Source: Prevotella sp. UBA2711
GTDB taxonomy: Bacteria; Bacteroidota; Bacteroidia; Bacteroidales; Bacteroidaceae
Length of the DNA: 64,000 nt
Direction of reading: 5' to 3'
Assembly: GCA_002354095.1 (NCBI GenBank)
Contig: DEKX01000025.1
Location: 48,517-112,516, forward strand
Part shown: positions 1 through 7,970 of the stretch, one piece after another
Layout of the letters: each line of letters starts with the position of its first letter
Position numbering within the stretch: the stretch's first letter is position 1
Notes under the pieces: model-generated
Database searches by the model: none
Told to the model about the DNA's origin: nothing
Seen by the model: only the letters and a program-made list of their open reading frames with translations
Made by a program: the position numbers and the translations under genes

Positions 1-374
1 TTCATCGAGAAGAGCAATAGCGACGACACATTCTGCACGTTTTGTACGAAGCCATGATAATACTGGGTGGTGAGCATGATGCACAGACATTCGAAATCGG
101 GCGATGCTGTGATGTGGTTGACGATGTGTTGGTCGGAAATGAACAGCAGGTCGCCTGGCTTCACTTCACGCTTCTTTGTGTCGATGGTGTAGCTGGCATG
201 ACCGTGTTTGCACAAAGCCATGAGGATGAAGTTCATGCGGGTAGGACCGGTGGGGATGGGAGCGTCGGTTATGCGCTCAGTAAGTACCAGCCCTTCATCC
301 ATATATTCCGAGTGGCCCCAATGAATGGCCTCCTCGAGATGGGCATCCTTGATGTTGTGAACTTTGTTTACCAT
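1..374 (-). CDS. AraC-family regulator, N-terminal sensor part (cut by window edge)
   Basis: The reading frame starts at an ATG at 374 (protein begins MVNKVHNIKDAHLEEAI) and runs off the left edge after about 124 codons. The visible part resembles the cupin-like N-terminal domain of Bacteroidales AraC-family regulators: a region reading REVKPGDLLFISDQHIV followed by a segment rich in beta-strand residues. The C-terminal helix-turn-helix, if present, lies outside the window. Its first 7 bases overlap the end of the GH95 gene, so the two are probably translated from one message and the regulator may respond to the sugar released by that enzyme. The family call is by similarity of pattern only. 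Confidence 0.65.
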   Translation of the reverse strand, partial: MVNKVHNIKDAHLEEAIHWGHSEYMDEGLVLTERITDAPIPTGPTRMNFILMALCKHGHASYTIDTKKREVKPGDLLFISDQHIVNHITASPDFECLCIMLTTQYYHGFVQNVQNVSSLLLFSM

Positions 375-2719
375 GTCTTTACGGGCAGTGTCTGTCCTGC
401 TTTCAGTTTGAGTGTCTTGCGCTGACTATTATATAATAAGGTGACGGTGCCTGACTGCCTGGCCTTCATTTCGGCTCGGCGCACATGACCGCCTTTCCAT
501 TGGAAACTCAACTCAAAGCCGCCTCGGGCACAGAGTCCGCTGACGCTGCCTTCGCTCCACTCCTTGGGCAGGGCGGGCAACAGTTCGATGACCCAGTGAT
601 TCTTCTCTTCGGCATGCGACTGCATCAGCATTTCGCAAACACCAGCGGTACCACCGAAGTTGCCGTCGATTTGGAAGGGTGGGTGAGCATCCATCAGATT
701 GGCATACGTGCCGCCTGCATGGCGGGTGCCTGGTCGTTGGTCGTCCTGTGCATCGGTGAAGGTCAGCAGCTTGCGGTATATTTGGTACGCTTTCTCGCCC
801 TGATGCAGTCGTGCCCATAGGTTGATGCGCCATCCTGTGCTCCATCCCGTTGTCTCGTCGCCTTTCTGAATCAGGGTCTGTTTAGCGGCTTCACGCAGGC
901 GGGCATCCTGCAGATGATGACCAGGATAGAGTCCGATGAGGTGCGACTGGTGTCGATGGCGTGGATCCTTGTCTTGCCAGTCGTAGTACCATTCATTGAG
1001 GTCGCCCTCCTTGCCTATGGTGTAGGGGTGCAGTCGCTTGAGAGCAGTTTTGTAGGCGGTGACATTATCATCGCACAGGGGACCTGCCTTTACAACGCCT
1101 TCCAGCAGTTCGCGGATGATGGCGAGGTCAGCCGTTCCGCCATAGCAGGTCATGCCGTGGTAGCCCTTGTCGGTGATGTATTCGTTTTCGGGCGAAGTAC
1201 TGGGGGCGGTGATGAGTTCCTTGGGGGTCTTTGGATTGGGAATGAGCCATCCGAGACAGAAGTCGGCTGCGCCCTTCATCAGCGGATAGGCAGTCGTGCG
1301 CAGGTATTTCTTGTCTTGCGTGAACAGGTAGCGCTCCCACAAGGCGGTTACCAGCCATGCACCGCCCAGGTTGAAGTTAGCCCATTCCGGCCATTCGCGT
1401 TTCTCGCCCGTGGGATTGGTCATCGCCCAGAGGTCGCTATTGTGGCTTGAGCACCATCCGCGGTTAATGCCGTAGTAGTTCTGGGCGGTATATTTGCCGT
1501 TCTCTGCCAGTGCTTGGATGAATCCGTCGAGCGGCATCGCCATCTCTTGCAGGTTGGCTACGAAGGCAGGCCAGTAGTTCTCTTCGAGGTTGATGTTCAC
1601 GGTGTAGTTACCTCTCCATGGCGACCAGAGGTAAGGGGTCCACAATCCTTGTAGGTTGGCAGGTACACCAGGAGTTCGGCTGCAACTGATCAGCAAGTAG
1701 CGTCCGTATTGGAAATAGAGGGTTTCCAGATATTGTGGGTGCAGCCCTTCTTTCAGCAGGCGGTCGGTGGCGGTGTCCCGTATGTCGTCATGGCATGGCG
1801 GTGCACCTAACTGTAGCTTCACGCGGTCGTAGAGGTGCTGGTAATCTGCGATATGGCGCTGGCGGAATTGTTCGTAGCTGAAGTTCTGGGTATGCCAGAT
1901 GTCGTCGGTGGCACGCTCCAGATAGGGAGCCATCTCGCGGACGGGATGCTTATCGAATCCGTTGAAACTAGTCTCGTTGACAATGTAAATCACGGCCTCC
2001 TTACCTCCGCGGATGGTTAATGTTGAGTCGGCTGCCGTCACCTGTCCATCGGTCTTCACCTGCAGGATGGTGCAGAAATGGATACTTTCCTGTGGGTCGC
2101 CTACCGCATGTCCGGTCTGCGTCAGTTGGTTACCGCTGGCTTTCACCTGATGGGGAACCTGTGCGTTCATCACGATGCGACAGTTGATGCTGCCCGTCAG
2201 ACGGATGGCTATCAGATTGTCGGGATGCGATGCAAAGTATTCGCGGGTCATCGTGCTCCCTGCGCGCGTGTACCTATCCGTAGCCAGTGCCTGGTCGATG
2301 TCAAGTTCCCTGCGGTAGTTGCCCATTGCCCCTTGATTGTCGTCGATGATATAGACATTGCCCAGAGGCTGGTAGAACTGCGAATTGGGACCCTGCACAT
2401 GCAGTTGCAGCGAATCAGCCAACTTGTAATCATCGTTGAAGAGTGCCTCACGTATGCGCGGTATCCATTCGTGTGCGTCTTTATCTATTGTGCGGTCAAC
2501 AGGTTTACCTGTCCATAGCGTGATGTCGTTCAGTTGCACCAGACACGTGTCCACGCCTCCGTACACCAGTGCACCGAGTTTCCCGTTGCCGATGGGCAAC
2601 GACTCTTCGAAGTAGCGGGCAGGCTGCTCGTACCACAGCTTCATGGGTGCTTGCTCCTGTGCTATGGTCATCAGACTGCTTAGTATGATTGTGATGAATG
2701 TCAGTAATTTTCGTTCCAT
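368..2719 (-). CDS. GH95 family glycoside hydrolase (probable alpha-L-fucosidase)
   Basis: A 783-residue exported enzyme; residues 1-21 (MERKLLTFITIILSSLMTIA) form a signal peptide. The N-terminal domain has the GH95 signature LPIGNGKLGALVYGG. The (alpha/alpha)6 barrel carries the family's catalytic elements: the N-x-N pair in VNINLEENYWPA (about residue 375), the acid Glu in SPENEY (about 512) and the Asp in QIDGNFGG (about 683). Length is normal for the family. GH95 members remove alpha-1,2-linked L-fucose, and some act on L-galactose, from host glycans or plant xyloglucan; the preferred substrate cannot be told here. It is followed by, and overlaps, a regulator gene, and has its own promoter at 2849-2880. 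Confidence 0.88.
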   Translation of the reverse strand: MERKLLTFITIILSSLMTIAQEQAPMKLWYEQPARYFEESLPIGNGKLGALVYGGVDTCLVQLNDITLWTGKPVDRTIDKDAHEWIPRIREALFNDDYKLADSLQLHVQGPNSQFYQPLGNVYIIDDNQGAMGNYRRELDIDQALATDRYTRAGSTMTREYFASHPDNLIAIRLTGSINCRIVMNAQVPHQVKASGNQLTQTGHAVGDPQESIHFCTILQVKTDGQVTAADSTLTIRGGKEAVIYIVNETSFNGFDKHPVREMAPYLERATDDIWHTQNFSYEQFRQRHIADYQHLYDRVKLQLGAPPCHDDIRDTATDRLLKEGLHPQYLETLYFQYGRYLLISCSRTPGVPANLQGLWTPYLWSPWRGNYTVNINLEENYWPAFVANLQEMAMPLDGFIQALAENGKYTAQNYYGINRGWCSSHNSDLWAMTNPTGEKREWPEWANFNLGGAWLVTALWERYLFTQDKKYLRTTAYPLMKGAADFCLGWLIPNPKTPKELITAPSTSPENEYITDKGYHGMTCYGGTADLAIIRELLEGVVKAGPLCDDNVTAYKTALKRLHPYTIGKEGDLNEWYYDWQDKDPRHRHQSHLIGLYPGHHLQDARLREAAKQTLIQKGDETTGWSTGWRINLWARLHQGEKAYQIYRKLLTFTDAQDDQRPGTRHAGGTYANLMDAHPPFQIDGNFGGTAGVCEMLMQSHAEEKNHWVIELLPALPKEWSEGSVSGLCARGGFELSFQWKGGHVRRAEMKARQSGTVTLLYNSQRKTLKLKAGQTLPVKTW

Positions 2720-2848
2720 ATATTTTTTAAGTTTTTAGCGTTTACAAATTCAAATTTTTGCTACCATTAAGGCTCTCAATTTTTTCTCTTAATGCCCGCA
2801 AAAATTCTCCTTAATGCGGGGCTGCGCACGCCTCTCAGGTCGATAGTG

Positions 2849-2880
2849 CAAAGGTACGAAAATTTCATGACTTCTCCAAA
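2849..2880 (-). promoter_or_regulatory. Promoter of the GH95 gene
   Basis: On the minus strand, TTTG (2877-2880), 20 bases, then TACCTTTG (2849-2856): an exact Bacteroidetes -33/-7 pair. It predicts a leader of roughly 125 bases before the ATG at 2719, long enough to hold regulatory structure. Confidence 0.7.
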
Positions 2881-2926
2881 TTTTATAGGGTCAGAATTTA
2901 CACTTTTGAGCACCAAAATTTGCAGA

Positions 2927-3088
2927 TGTTTTCAGTTTTCAGTTTTCAGTAACGAATGTGAGAACTTTGGGGCTAAACAAGTGTACTATTATATTATTAT
3001 ATATATAATATATATTTTATATATATAATAAAAGTTATTGGCACTCTAGTTTTCAATTTTTCTAACTGAAAACTGAAAACTGAAAACA
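2927..3088. repeat. 24-bp inverted repeat of TTTTCAG units flanking an AT-rich core
   Basis: 2927-2950 is three head-to-tail TTTTCAG-type units and 3065-3088 is its perfect reverse complement (24 of 24). Between them, 2985-3035 is almost pure A+T with many TATA palindromes. There is no transposase and no target duplication, so this is not an obvious IS remnant. Confidence 0.8.
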
Positions 3089-3161
3089 CATAGAAGAGTT
3101 ACCCCTGTGTGTCCTAAGAACGTTGACAATTTTTGCCCATTTCATCGGGAAATCGGGGCAT

Positions 3162-3194
3162 AAAAAACCCTGTTTGATATCCCATCAAACAGGG
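3162..3194 (-). terminator. Rho-independent terminator of gyrB
   Basis: Perfect 11-bp stem, CCCTGTTTGAT (3168-3178) with ATCAAACAGGG (3184-3194), 5-base loop. Read on the minus strand it is followed by six T (3167-3162). It starts 36 bases past the gyrB stop. Confidence 0.85.
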
Positions 3195-3230
3195 GGCTGA
3201 GTATAATAATAAAGATTGTTAAATGTGTAT

Positions 3231-5204
3231 TTACGCATCAATATTAGCATAAGTGGCGTTTTTCTCGATGAATTCGCGACGTGGTTCAACATCGTCGCCC
3301 ATCAGCATGGAGAAAATTTCGTCAGCCTCTGCTGCATTCTCAATTGAAACCTGCTTCAACAGACGGTTTTCAGGGTTCATGGTGGTCTCCCAAAGCTGTT
3401 CGGGGTTCATCTCACCAAGACCTTTGTAGCGCTGTGTGTGCAGTGCCTTATCATCGTCGCGTCCCTCCACATACTTGTCGATGAACGCCTGGCGCTGCTG
3501 CTCTGTATAGCAGTATTCCGAGAATTTCTTGTAGGTACACTTATAAAGCGGTGGGGTAGCAATGTAGAGGTGGCCGCCCTGAATTACCTGTGGCATAAAG
3601 CGATAGAATAGTGTCATGATGAGTGTGTCGATGTGTGAACCATCGACATCGGCATCGGTCATGATGATAATCTTGTCGTAACGCAGCTTGTCAATATTCG
3701 CCTCGCGGTCGCCTTCACCGTCAACACCAAAGCGTACACCAATTGACTGAATGATATTCATTACTGATTCAGCCTCGAACACACGGTGCCACTGTACTTT
3801 CTCTACGTTCAGAATCTTACCGCGCAAAGGCAGGATAGCCTGGAAATGGCGGTCGCGACCCTGCTTGGCAGAACCACCGGCGGAGTCACCCTCGACGAGG
3901 AATATCTCGCACTCTTTCGGGTCTTTATTCGAGCAGTCAGCCAGTTTACCAGGCAGACCGCCACCCGTCATGGGGTTTTTGCGCTGCACACTCTCGCGCG
4001 CCTTACGGGCAGCGATACGGGCTGTAGCAGCCAGCACCACCTTGTCGCAGATGAGTTTTGCCTCCTTGGGGTGTTCCTCCAGATAGTTGGCCAAAGCCTC
4101 ACCTACGGCCTGCTGAACGGCACCAGCCACCTCGGAGTTGCCCAGTTTGGTCTTTGTCTGACCCTCGAACTGAGGTTCAGCCACCTTGATGCTGATTACT
4201 GCCGAAAGGCCCTCGCGGAAGTCTTCACCGGCAATCTCAATTTTCGCCTTCTCAATCTGCTTGCTGATCTGTGGATCCGCATCGGCATATTTCTTCAGTG
4301 TACGAGTCAGTGCCATGCGGAATCCCACCAAGTGCGTACCACCCTCGATGGTGTTGATATTGTTCACGTACGAGTGGATATTCTCGCTGTAATCGGTGTT
4401 ATACATCACAGCCACCTCGATGGGGATGCCCTGCTTTTCGGTCTTCAGATAGATAACATCATCAAACAAATGCGTGCGGTGGCGATCCACGTAGCGCACA
4501 AACTCCTTCAGTCCGTCTTTGGCATGGAATACCTCAGGCTCCTTCAGATTGCCCTCCTCGTCAGGACGCAAGTCAGTGAGTGTGATGGTGATACCTGCGT
4601 TCAGGTATGCCAATTCGCGCATACGGCGGGCAATGATATCATACTTAAATTCTGTTGTCGTAAAGATGGTTCCGTCGGGCCAGAACTGCTGACGCGTACC
4701 TGTTTTATCCGTGTCACCAACAATCTTGACATCGTACAGCGGCTTACCCTTTTCGTATTCCTGCTGGTAGATGTGACCATTGCGGAAAACCTGCGACATC
4801 ATGTGTGTCGAAAGGGCATTTACGCAAGATACACCCACACCGTGCAGACCACCGGAAACCTTGTAGCTGCCCTTGTCGAACTTACCACCGGCATGCAACA
4901 CCGTCATGACCACCTCAAGGGCCGACTTGTGCATCTTCTCGTGCTCGTCAACAGGAATACCGCGTCCGTTGTCTTGTACGGTGATACTGTTATCTTCGTT
5001 AATAGTTACTTCGATATGCGTGCAATAGCCTGCCATTGCCTCGTCGATAGAGTTGTCAACAGTCTCGTTCACCAAGTGGTGCAAACCCTTCTCACTGATG
5101 TCGCCAATGTACATTGCAGGGCGCTTGCGCACAGCTTCTAATCCCTCGAGTACCTGAATATTACTCGCGGAATAATTGTTTTCTTTGTTAAGTTCTTCTG
5201 CCAT
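3231..5204 (-). CDS. gyrB: DNA gyrase subunit B
   Basis: 657 residues, the usual length for GyrB of this phylum. The N-terminal GHKL ATPase domain has NGRGIPVDEHEKMHKSALEVV and the glycine-rich SGGLHGVGVSCVNAL segment. The TOPRIM domain has EGDSAGGSAKQGRDR (about residue 440) and DADVDGSHI (about 518). The C-terminal tail has QRYKGLGEMNPEQLWETTM, which favours GyrB over ParE. Together with GyrA it introduces negative supercoils using ATP. It stands alone with its own -7 box (5230-5237) and a strong terminator. Start chosen at MAEELNKENNYSA, 26 bases downstream of the -7 box. Confidence 0.96.
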   Translation of the reverse strand: MAEELNKENNYSASNIQVLEGLEAVRKRPAMYIGDISEKGLHHLVNETVDNSIDEAMAGYCTHIEVTINEDNSITVQDNGRGIPVDEHEKMHKSALEVVMTVLHAGGKFDKGSYKVSGGLHGVGVSCVNALSTHMMSQVFRNGHIYQQEYEKGKPLYDVKIVGDTDKTGTRQQFWPDGTIFTTTEFKYDIIARRMRELAYLNAGITITLTDLRPDEEGNLKEPEVFHAKDGLKEFVRYVDRHRTHLFDDVIYLKTEKQGIPIEVAVMYNTDYSENIHSYVNNINTIEGGTHLVGFRMALTRTLKKYADADPQISKQIEKAKIEIAGEDFREGLSAVISIKVAEPQFEGQTKTKLGNSEVAGAVQQAVGEALANYLEEHPKEAKLICDKVVLAATARIAARKARESVQRKNPMTGGGLPGKLADCSNKDPKECEIFLVEGDSAGGSAKQGRDRHFQAILPLRGKILNVEKVQWHRVFEAESVMNIIQSIGVRFGVDGEGDREANIDKLRYDKIIIMTDADVDGSHIDTLIMTLFYRFMPQVIQGGHLYIATPPLYKCTYKKFSEYCYTEQQRQAFIDKYVEGRDDDKALHTQRYKGLGEMNPEQLWETTMNPENRLLKQVSIENAAEADEIFSMLMGDDVEPRREFIEKNATYANIDA

Positions 5205-5229
5205 TTTAAAAATAGTCCTTATTATCGTG

Positions 5230-5237
5230 CAAAGTTA
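5230..5237 (-). promoter_or_regulatory. -7 box of the gyrB promoter
   Basis: TAACTTTG on the minus strand, 25 bases before the gyrB ATG. The expected -33 position (about 5254-5260) reads CGTTTA, a weak match, so only the -7 element is claimed. Confidence 0.5.
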
Positions 5238-5268
5238 CAAAAAAAATAGTATTTAAACGAAGGAAAAG

Positions 5269-5314
5269 TGTATAAAAATATTAAAGGTTGCATTCCTTTT
5301 GAAATGCAACCTTT
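5269..5314 (-). terminator. Terminator of rpsT
   Basis: Perfect 12-bp stem AAAGGTTGCATT (5283-5294) / AATGCAACCTTT (5303-5314) with an 8-base loop. On the minus strand it is followed by a T-rich run. It begins 22 bases after the rpsT stop. Confidence 0.8.
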
Positions 5315-5336
5315 ATATGCTTGGTTCATGTGAAAT

Positions 5337-5591
5337 TTACGCAAGCGAATTGATGTGAGCCGACAGACTAGACTTGATATTGGCAGCCTTGTTCTTGTGG
5401 ATGATGTTGGTCTTAGCCAGCTTGTCCAGCATCTTCTGTACTTTGGGGTACAGGGCAGCAGCCTCTTCTTTGTTAGTCATTGCGCGCAACTTGCGAACAG
5501 CGTTACGCATAGTCTTTGCATAATAGTGATTATGCTCTGCTCTTGATTTCTCCTGACGGATTCTCTTCAGGGATGATTTGTGATTTGCCAT
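5337..5591 (-). CDS. rpsT: 30S ribosomal protein S20
   Basis: 84 residues, full length. The N-terminus MANHKSSLKRIRQEKSRAEH and the rest, rich in Lys, Arg and Ala helices, is characteristic of S20, which binds the 5' and 3'-minor domains of 16S rRNA. The gene follows tRNA-Glu on the same strand with no promoter recognised in the 143 bases between, so it is probably transcribed from the tRNA promoter at 5830-5860. A terminator follows directly. Confidence 0.96.
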   Translation of the reverse strand: MANHKSSLKRIRQEKSRAEHNHYYAKTMRNAVRKLRAMTNKEEAAALYPKVQKMLDKLAKTNIIHKNKAANIKSSLSAHINSLA

Positions 5592-5734
5592 TTTTTTGAA
5601 AATTTTTTGTTGTTAATATTAAAGCTTATGGGTCTTACGTCTCCCGAAGGGCTGCCCTGGGCGGGTTATTACACCCTCCGCCACCGTTCCCCTTGCGAGT
5701 AGCACTTGGCTGTGCAGATGACGGATTTAAATGT
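5592..5734 (-). other. Candidate structured leader of rpsT (tRNA-Glu to rpsT spacer)
   Basis: About 100 bases of this spacer are clearly more GC-rich than the flanks. Read on the minus strand they can form a GGCGG/CCGCC stem with an inner GGG/CCC pairing around TGTAATAA, and next to it a small hairpin closed by TTCG. The last 25 bases before the ATG are AT-rich. This could be an autoregulatory leader for S20 or a tRNA-processing spacer; the function is inferred. Confidence 0.4.
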
Positions 5735-5809
5735 TGGTAGTCCCTAGGAGAGTCGAACTCCTCTTTAGAGAATGAAAATCTCTCGTCCTAACCGATAGAC
5801 GAAGGGACC
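5735..5809 (-). tRNA. tRNA-Glu (UUC anticodon)
   Basis: 75 bases with encoded CCA. Acceptor GGTCCCT pairs with AGGGACT (first pair G-U). The anticodon stem AGAGA/TCTCT closes the loop TTTTCAT, giving anticodon TTC. The T arm contains GTTCGACT. The D-arm segment TCGTCTATCGGTTAGGA is typical of tRNA-Glu. A consensus promoter precedes it. Confidence 0.95.
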
Positions 5810-5829
5810 AGTTGCTCTTTTTGCGGGTG

Positions 5830-5860
5830 CAAAGGTACTGCAATTTTTCCGTATATCAAA
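5830..5860 (-). promoter_or_regulatory. Promoter of tRNA-Glu/rpsT
   Basis: Minus-strand TTTG (5857-5860), 19 bases, TACCTTTG (5830-5837); a consensus Bacteroidetes promoter about 20 bases before the mature tRNA. Confidence 0.75.
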
Positions 5861-5914
5861 ATTTTCTTGCGGAAAAATGATGTTTTTCCATGAATTTTGT
5901 GTAATTTCGCCCTC

Positions 5915-6634
5915 ATGTTAGAGAAATCGGCAGCTATCGTGTTGCATACATTGAAGTATGGAGAGTCCCGAATCATTGTGGATATGTTCACGAGGAAATG
6001 GGGGCGTCTGTCGTTTATCGTACCTGTGCCTAAGAGCAGCAAATCGCGCTTGAAGAAACAGTATTTCCAGCCTCTGACGCTGTTGGAGATAGAGTGTGAG
6101 GTGCGTCCTCGGATGACGCTTCAAAAACTGAATGACGCGCGCTTGCTGTCGCCCTTTGTGTCCATTCCCATTTCGCCCGAAAAGTTGGCAATCTGCATGT
6201 TTCTTGCCGAGTTCCTCTATTATAGTCTGCGCTCCGAACAGCGTAATGAGCCCCTCTTTGAGTATATCACCGACTCCATTCAGTGGCTTGATGCTGCTAC
6301 TGACGGCTATGCCAATTTCCACCTTACTTTCTTGATGCGTCTGTCACTTTTCTTGGGGTTCTATCCCAATTTGGAGTCCGATGGCGCCTGTTTTAATTTG
6401 CGCGAGGGGCGTTTTTGTGAGGAAGTGCCATCGCAGAGCGCCATTTTGCGCCCGGCTGAAGCCCAGATGATTCGATTGCTGATGCGTATGGATTTCCCCA
6501 CGATGCATCTGTTCCGTTTCTCACGTCAAGACAGGAATCGCATTACCGATGTTTTGTTGCAGTATTATAAACTGCATCTGCCAGACTTCCCTGAAATGAA
6601 AAGTCTGGCAGTGCTTCAACAATTGTGGACCTGA
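5915..6634 (+). CDS. recO: DNA repair protein RecO
   Basis: 239 residues. The OB-fold start (MLEKSAAIVLHTLKYGESRI) and the following ...RKWGRLSFIVPVPKSSKSR segment match RecO, which loads RecA on SSB-coated DNA in the RecFOR pathway. The helical C-terminal part has the family's usual hydrophobic pattern; no zinc-finger cysteines are seen, as is common in Bacteroidetes. An in-frame ATG at 5897 exists, but a -7-like TAATTTCG (5902-5909) lies between it and 5915, so 5915 is preferred; the mRNA would then be nearly leaderless. Convergent with ftsZ, 6 bases apart. Confidence 0.85.
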   Translation: MLEKSAAIVLHTLKYGESRIIVDMFTRKWGRLSFIVPVPKSSKSRLKKQYFQPLTLLEIECEVRPRMTLQKLNDARLLSPFVSIPISPEKLAICMFLAEFLYYSLRSEQRNEPLFEYITDSIQWLDAATDGYANFHLTFLMRLSLFLGFYPNLESDGACFNLREGRFCEEVPSQSAILRPAEAQMIRLLMRMDFPTMHLFRFSRQDRNRITDVLLQYYKLHLPDFPEMKSLAVLQQLWT

Positions 6635-6640
6635 CAGGAT

Positions 6641-7954
6641 CTATGAGAAAACAATAGTTCCCTGAATCGGTTCCTGAGGTGTGTCATTCTGCTGTGCAGG
6701 TTCCTCACCGCTGGCTTGACTATAGATGCTGTCCAGTATCTCGCGCGTACGTTTGTAAGTAGGTGTCTGCTCAACAGCTGAGATGACATCATCATTATCC
6801 AACTCGTCGGGACGGAACATATAAATATGTGGGCGGCGCTTGTAGCGCTTAGTAGAGCCCTCGTTACCATAGTAACGGTTACGGCGATCTTGTTTCTCAG
6901 CTTCGCGCTCCTGCTGTTCTGCAATACGGGTAGCCTCTTCCTGAGTATGACGTTTCAAGTGACCGTTCATGCCATCTACATTCTCGATACCGAAACCTGT
7001 GGCCAGAATGGTTACCTTCACCTTCTTGCCCAGTTCAGGATCGGTGGCAAGTCCCCACTTGATTTCGAAATCGCCGAATTTTGCCATGAATTCGTTCACG
7101 TCGTTCATTTCCTCCATCATCAGCGAATCCTTACCATCCTTCGTTCCTGCAAACGAAATGCTCAACAGAATCTTCTTGGAGTTGAAGACATCGTTATCAT
7201 TGAGCAGCGGAGAGTTCAAGGCATCGTCAATAGCCTTACGCACACGACCTTCACCCTCGCCATATCCCGTTGACATGATGGCTACACCACCGTCTTTCAA
7301 CACCGTCTTCACGTCGTTGAAGTCGAGGTTGATCAGTCCATGAACGGTAATAATTTCAGCAATAGACTTAGCAGCTACCGACAGGGTATCATCGGCCTTG
7401 CCAAAAGCATCGAGCACAGAAAGTTCGGGATATATCTCGCGCAGGCGTTCATTATTTATAACTAGCAGTGCATCCACATGCTTCGACATTTCCTCGACGC
7501 CATCCAAAGCCTGGTCAATCTTGCGGTCGCCCTCAAAACGGAACGGAATCGTGACAATACCAACAGTCAGGATACCCAGTTCCTTCGACACACGGGCAAT
7601 GACAGGGGCAGCGCCTGTACCCGTACCACCACCCATACCAGCAGTGATAAACGCCATACGTGTGCCGTCACTCAACATTTTCTTAATGTCTTCGATACTT
7701 TCTTCTGCTGCAGCGCGTGCCTTTTCGGGTTTGTTACCAGCTCCTAATCCTTCCTTACCCAATTGCAGATGAACGGGCACGGGTGAATCATTCAGTGCCT
7801 GATTATCAGTATTGCAGAGCACGAAGGTCACATCGTGGATGCCTTCACGATACATGTGGTTGACGGCATTGCCGCCTCCGCCACCTACACCAATCACCTT
7901 GATGATGCTGTTCTCTTTCTCGGGTGCACCGAAATCCAGTAATACATTATCCAT
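6641..7954 (-). CDS. ftsZ: Cell division protein FtsZ
   Basis: 437 residues, last gene of the dcw cluster. The tubulin-like GTPase that forms the Z ring. The nucleotide-binding signature GGGTGTGAAP is at about residues 108-117, and the N-terminal glycine loop VIGVGGGGGNAVNHM is intact. After the T7-loop domain come a charged linker (about 330-385) and a C-terminal region with TPTYKRTRE. That element resembles the FtsA/ZipA-binding peptide of the phylum but is followed by a further acidic tail of about 30 residues. It begins 16 bases after ftsA. Confidence 0.97.
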   Translation of the reverse strand: MDNVLLDFGAPEKENSIIKVIGVGGGGGNAVNHMYREGIHDVTFVLCNTDNQALNDSPVPVHLQLGKEGLGAGNKPEKARAAAEESIEDIKKMLSDGTRMAFITAGMGGGTGTGAAPVIARVSKELGILTVGIVTIPFRFEGDRKIDQALDGVEEMSKHVDALLVINNERLREIYPELSVLDAFGKADDTLSVAAKSIAEIITVHGLINLDFNDVKTVLKDGGVAIMSTGYGEGEGRVRKAIDDALNSPLLNDNDVFNSKKILLSISFAGTKDGKDSLMMEEMNDVNEFMAKFGDFEIKWGLATDPELGKKVKVTILATGFGIENVDGMNGHLKRHTQEEATRIAEQQEREAEKQDRRNRYYGNEGSTKRYKRRPHIYMFRPDELDNDDVISAVEQTPTYKRTREILDSIYSQASGEEPAQQNDTPQEPIQGTIVFS

Positions 7955-7970
7955 ATACTAATCCTCCCTT

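Larger units (their letters stand above)
2720..3230. other. 511-base intergenic region between GH95 and gyrB
   Basis: No credible gene. It contains, in order, a 125-base GH95 leader with small inverted repeats (for example ATTAAGG at 2766 against CCTTAAT at 2810), the GH95 promoter, a long inverted repeat made of TTTTCAG units around an AT-only core, and the gyrB terminator. Confidence 0.7.

Noticed and set aside
42..425. Plus-strand frame at the left edge
   Set aside because: Antisense to a better frame on the minus strand that reads as an AraC-type sensor domain and overlaps the GH95 stop in the usual way.
2792..3028. Frame of 78 codons in the GH95-gyrB gap
   Set aside because: Covers the inverted repeat and the TATA-rich core; low-complexity tail of Ile/Tyr, no start signal.
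3786..5141. Long open frame (451 codons) on the plus strand opposite gyrB
   Set aside because: Lies entirely antisense to gyrB, has no family resemblance and no start context; it is a by-product of gyrB codon usage.
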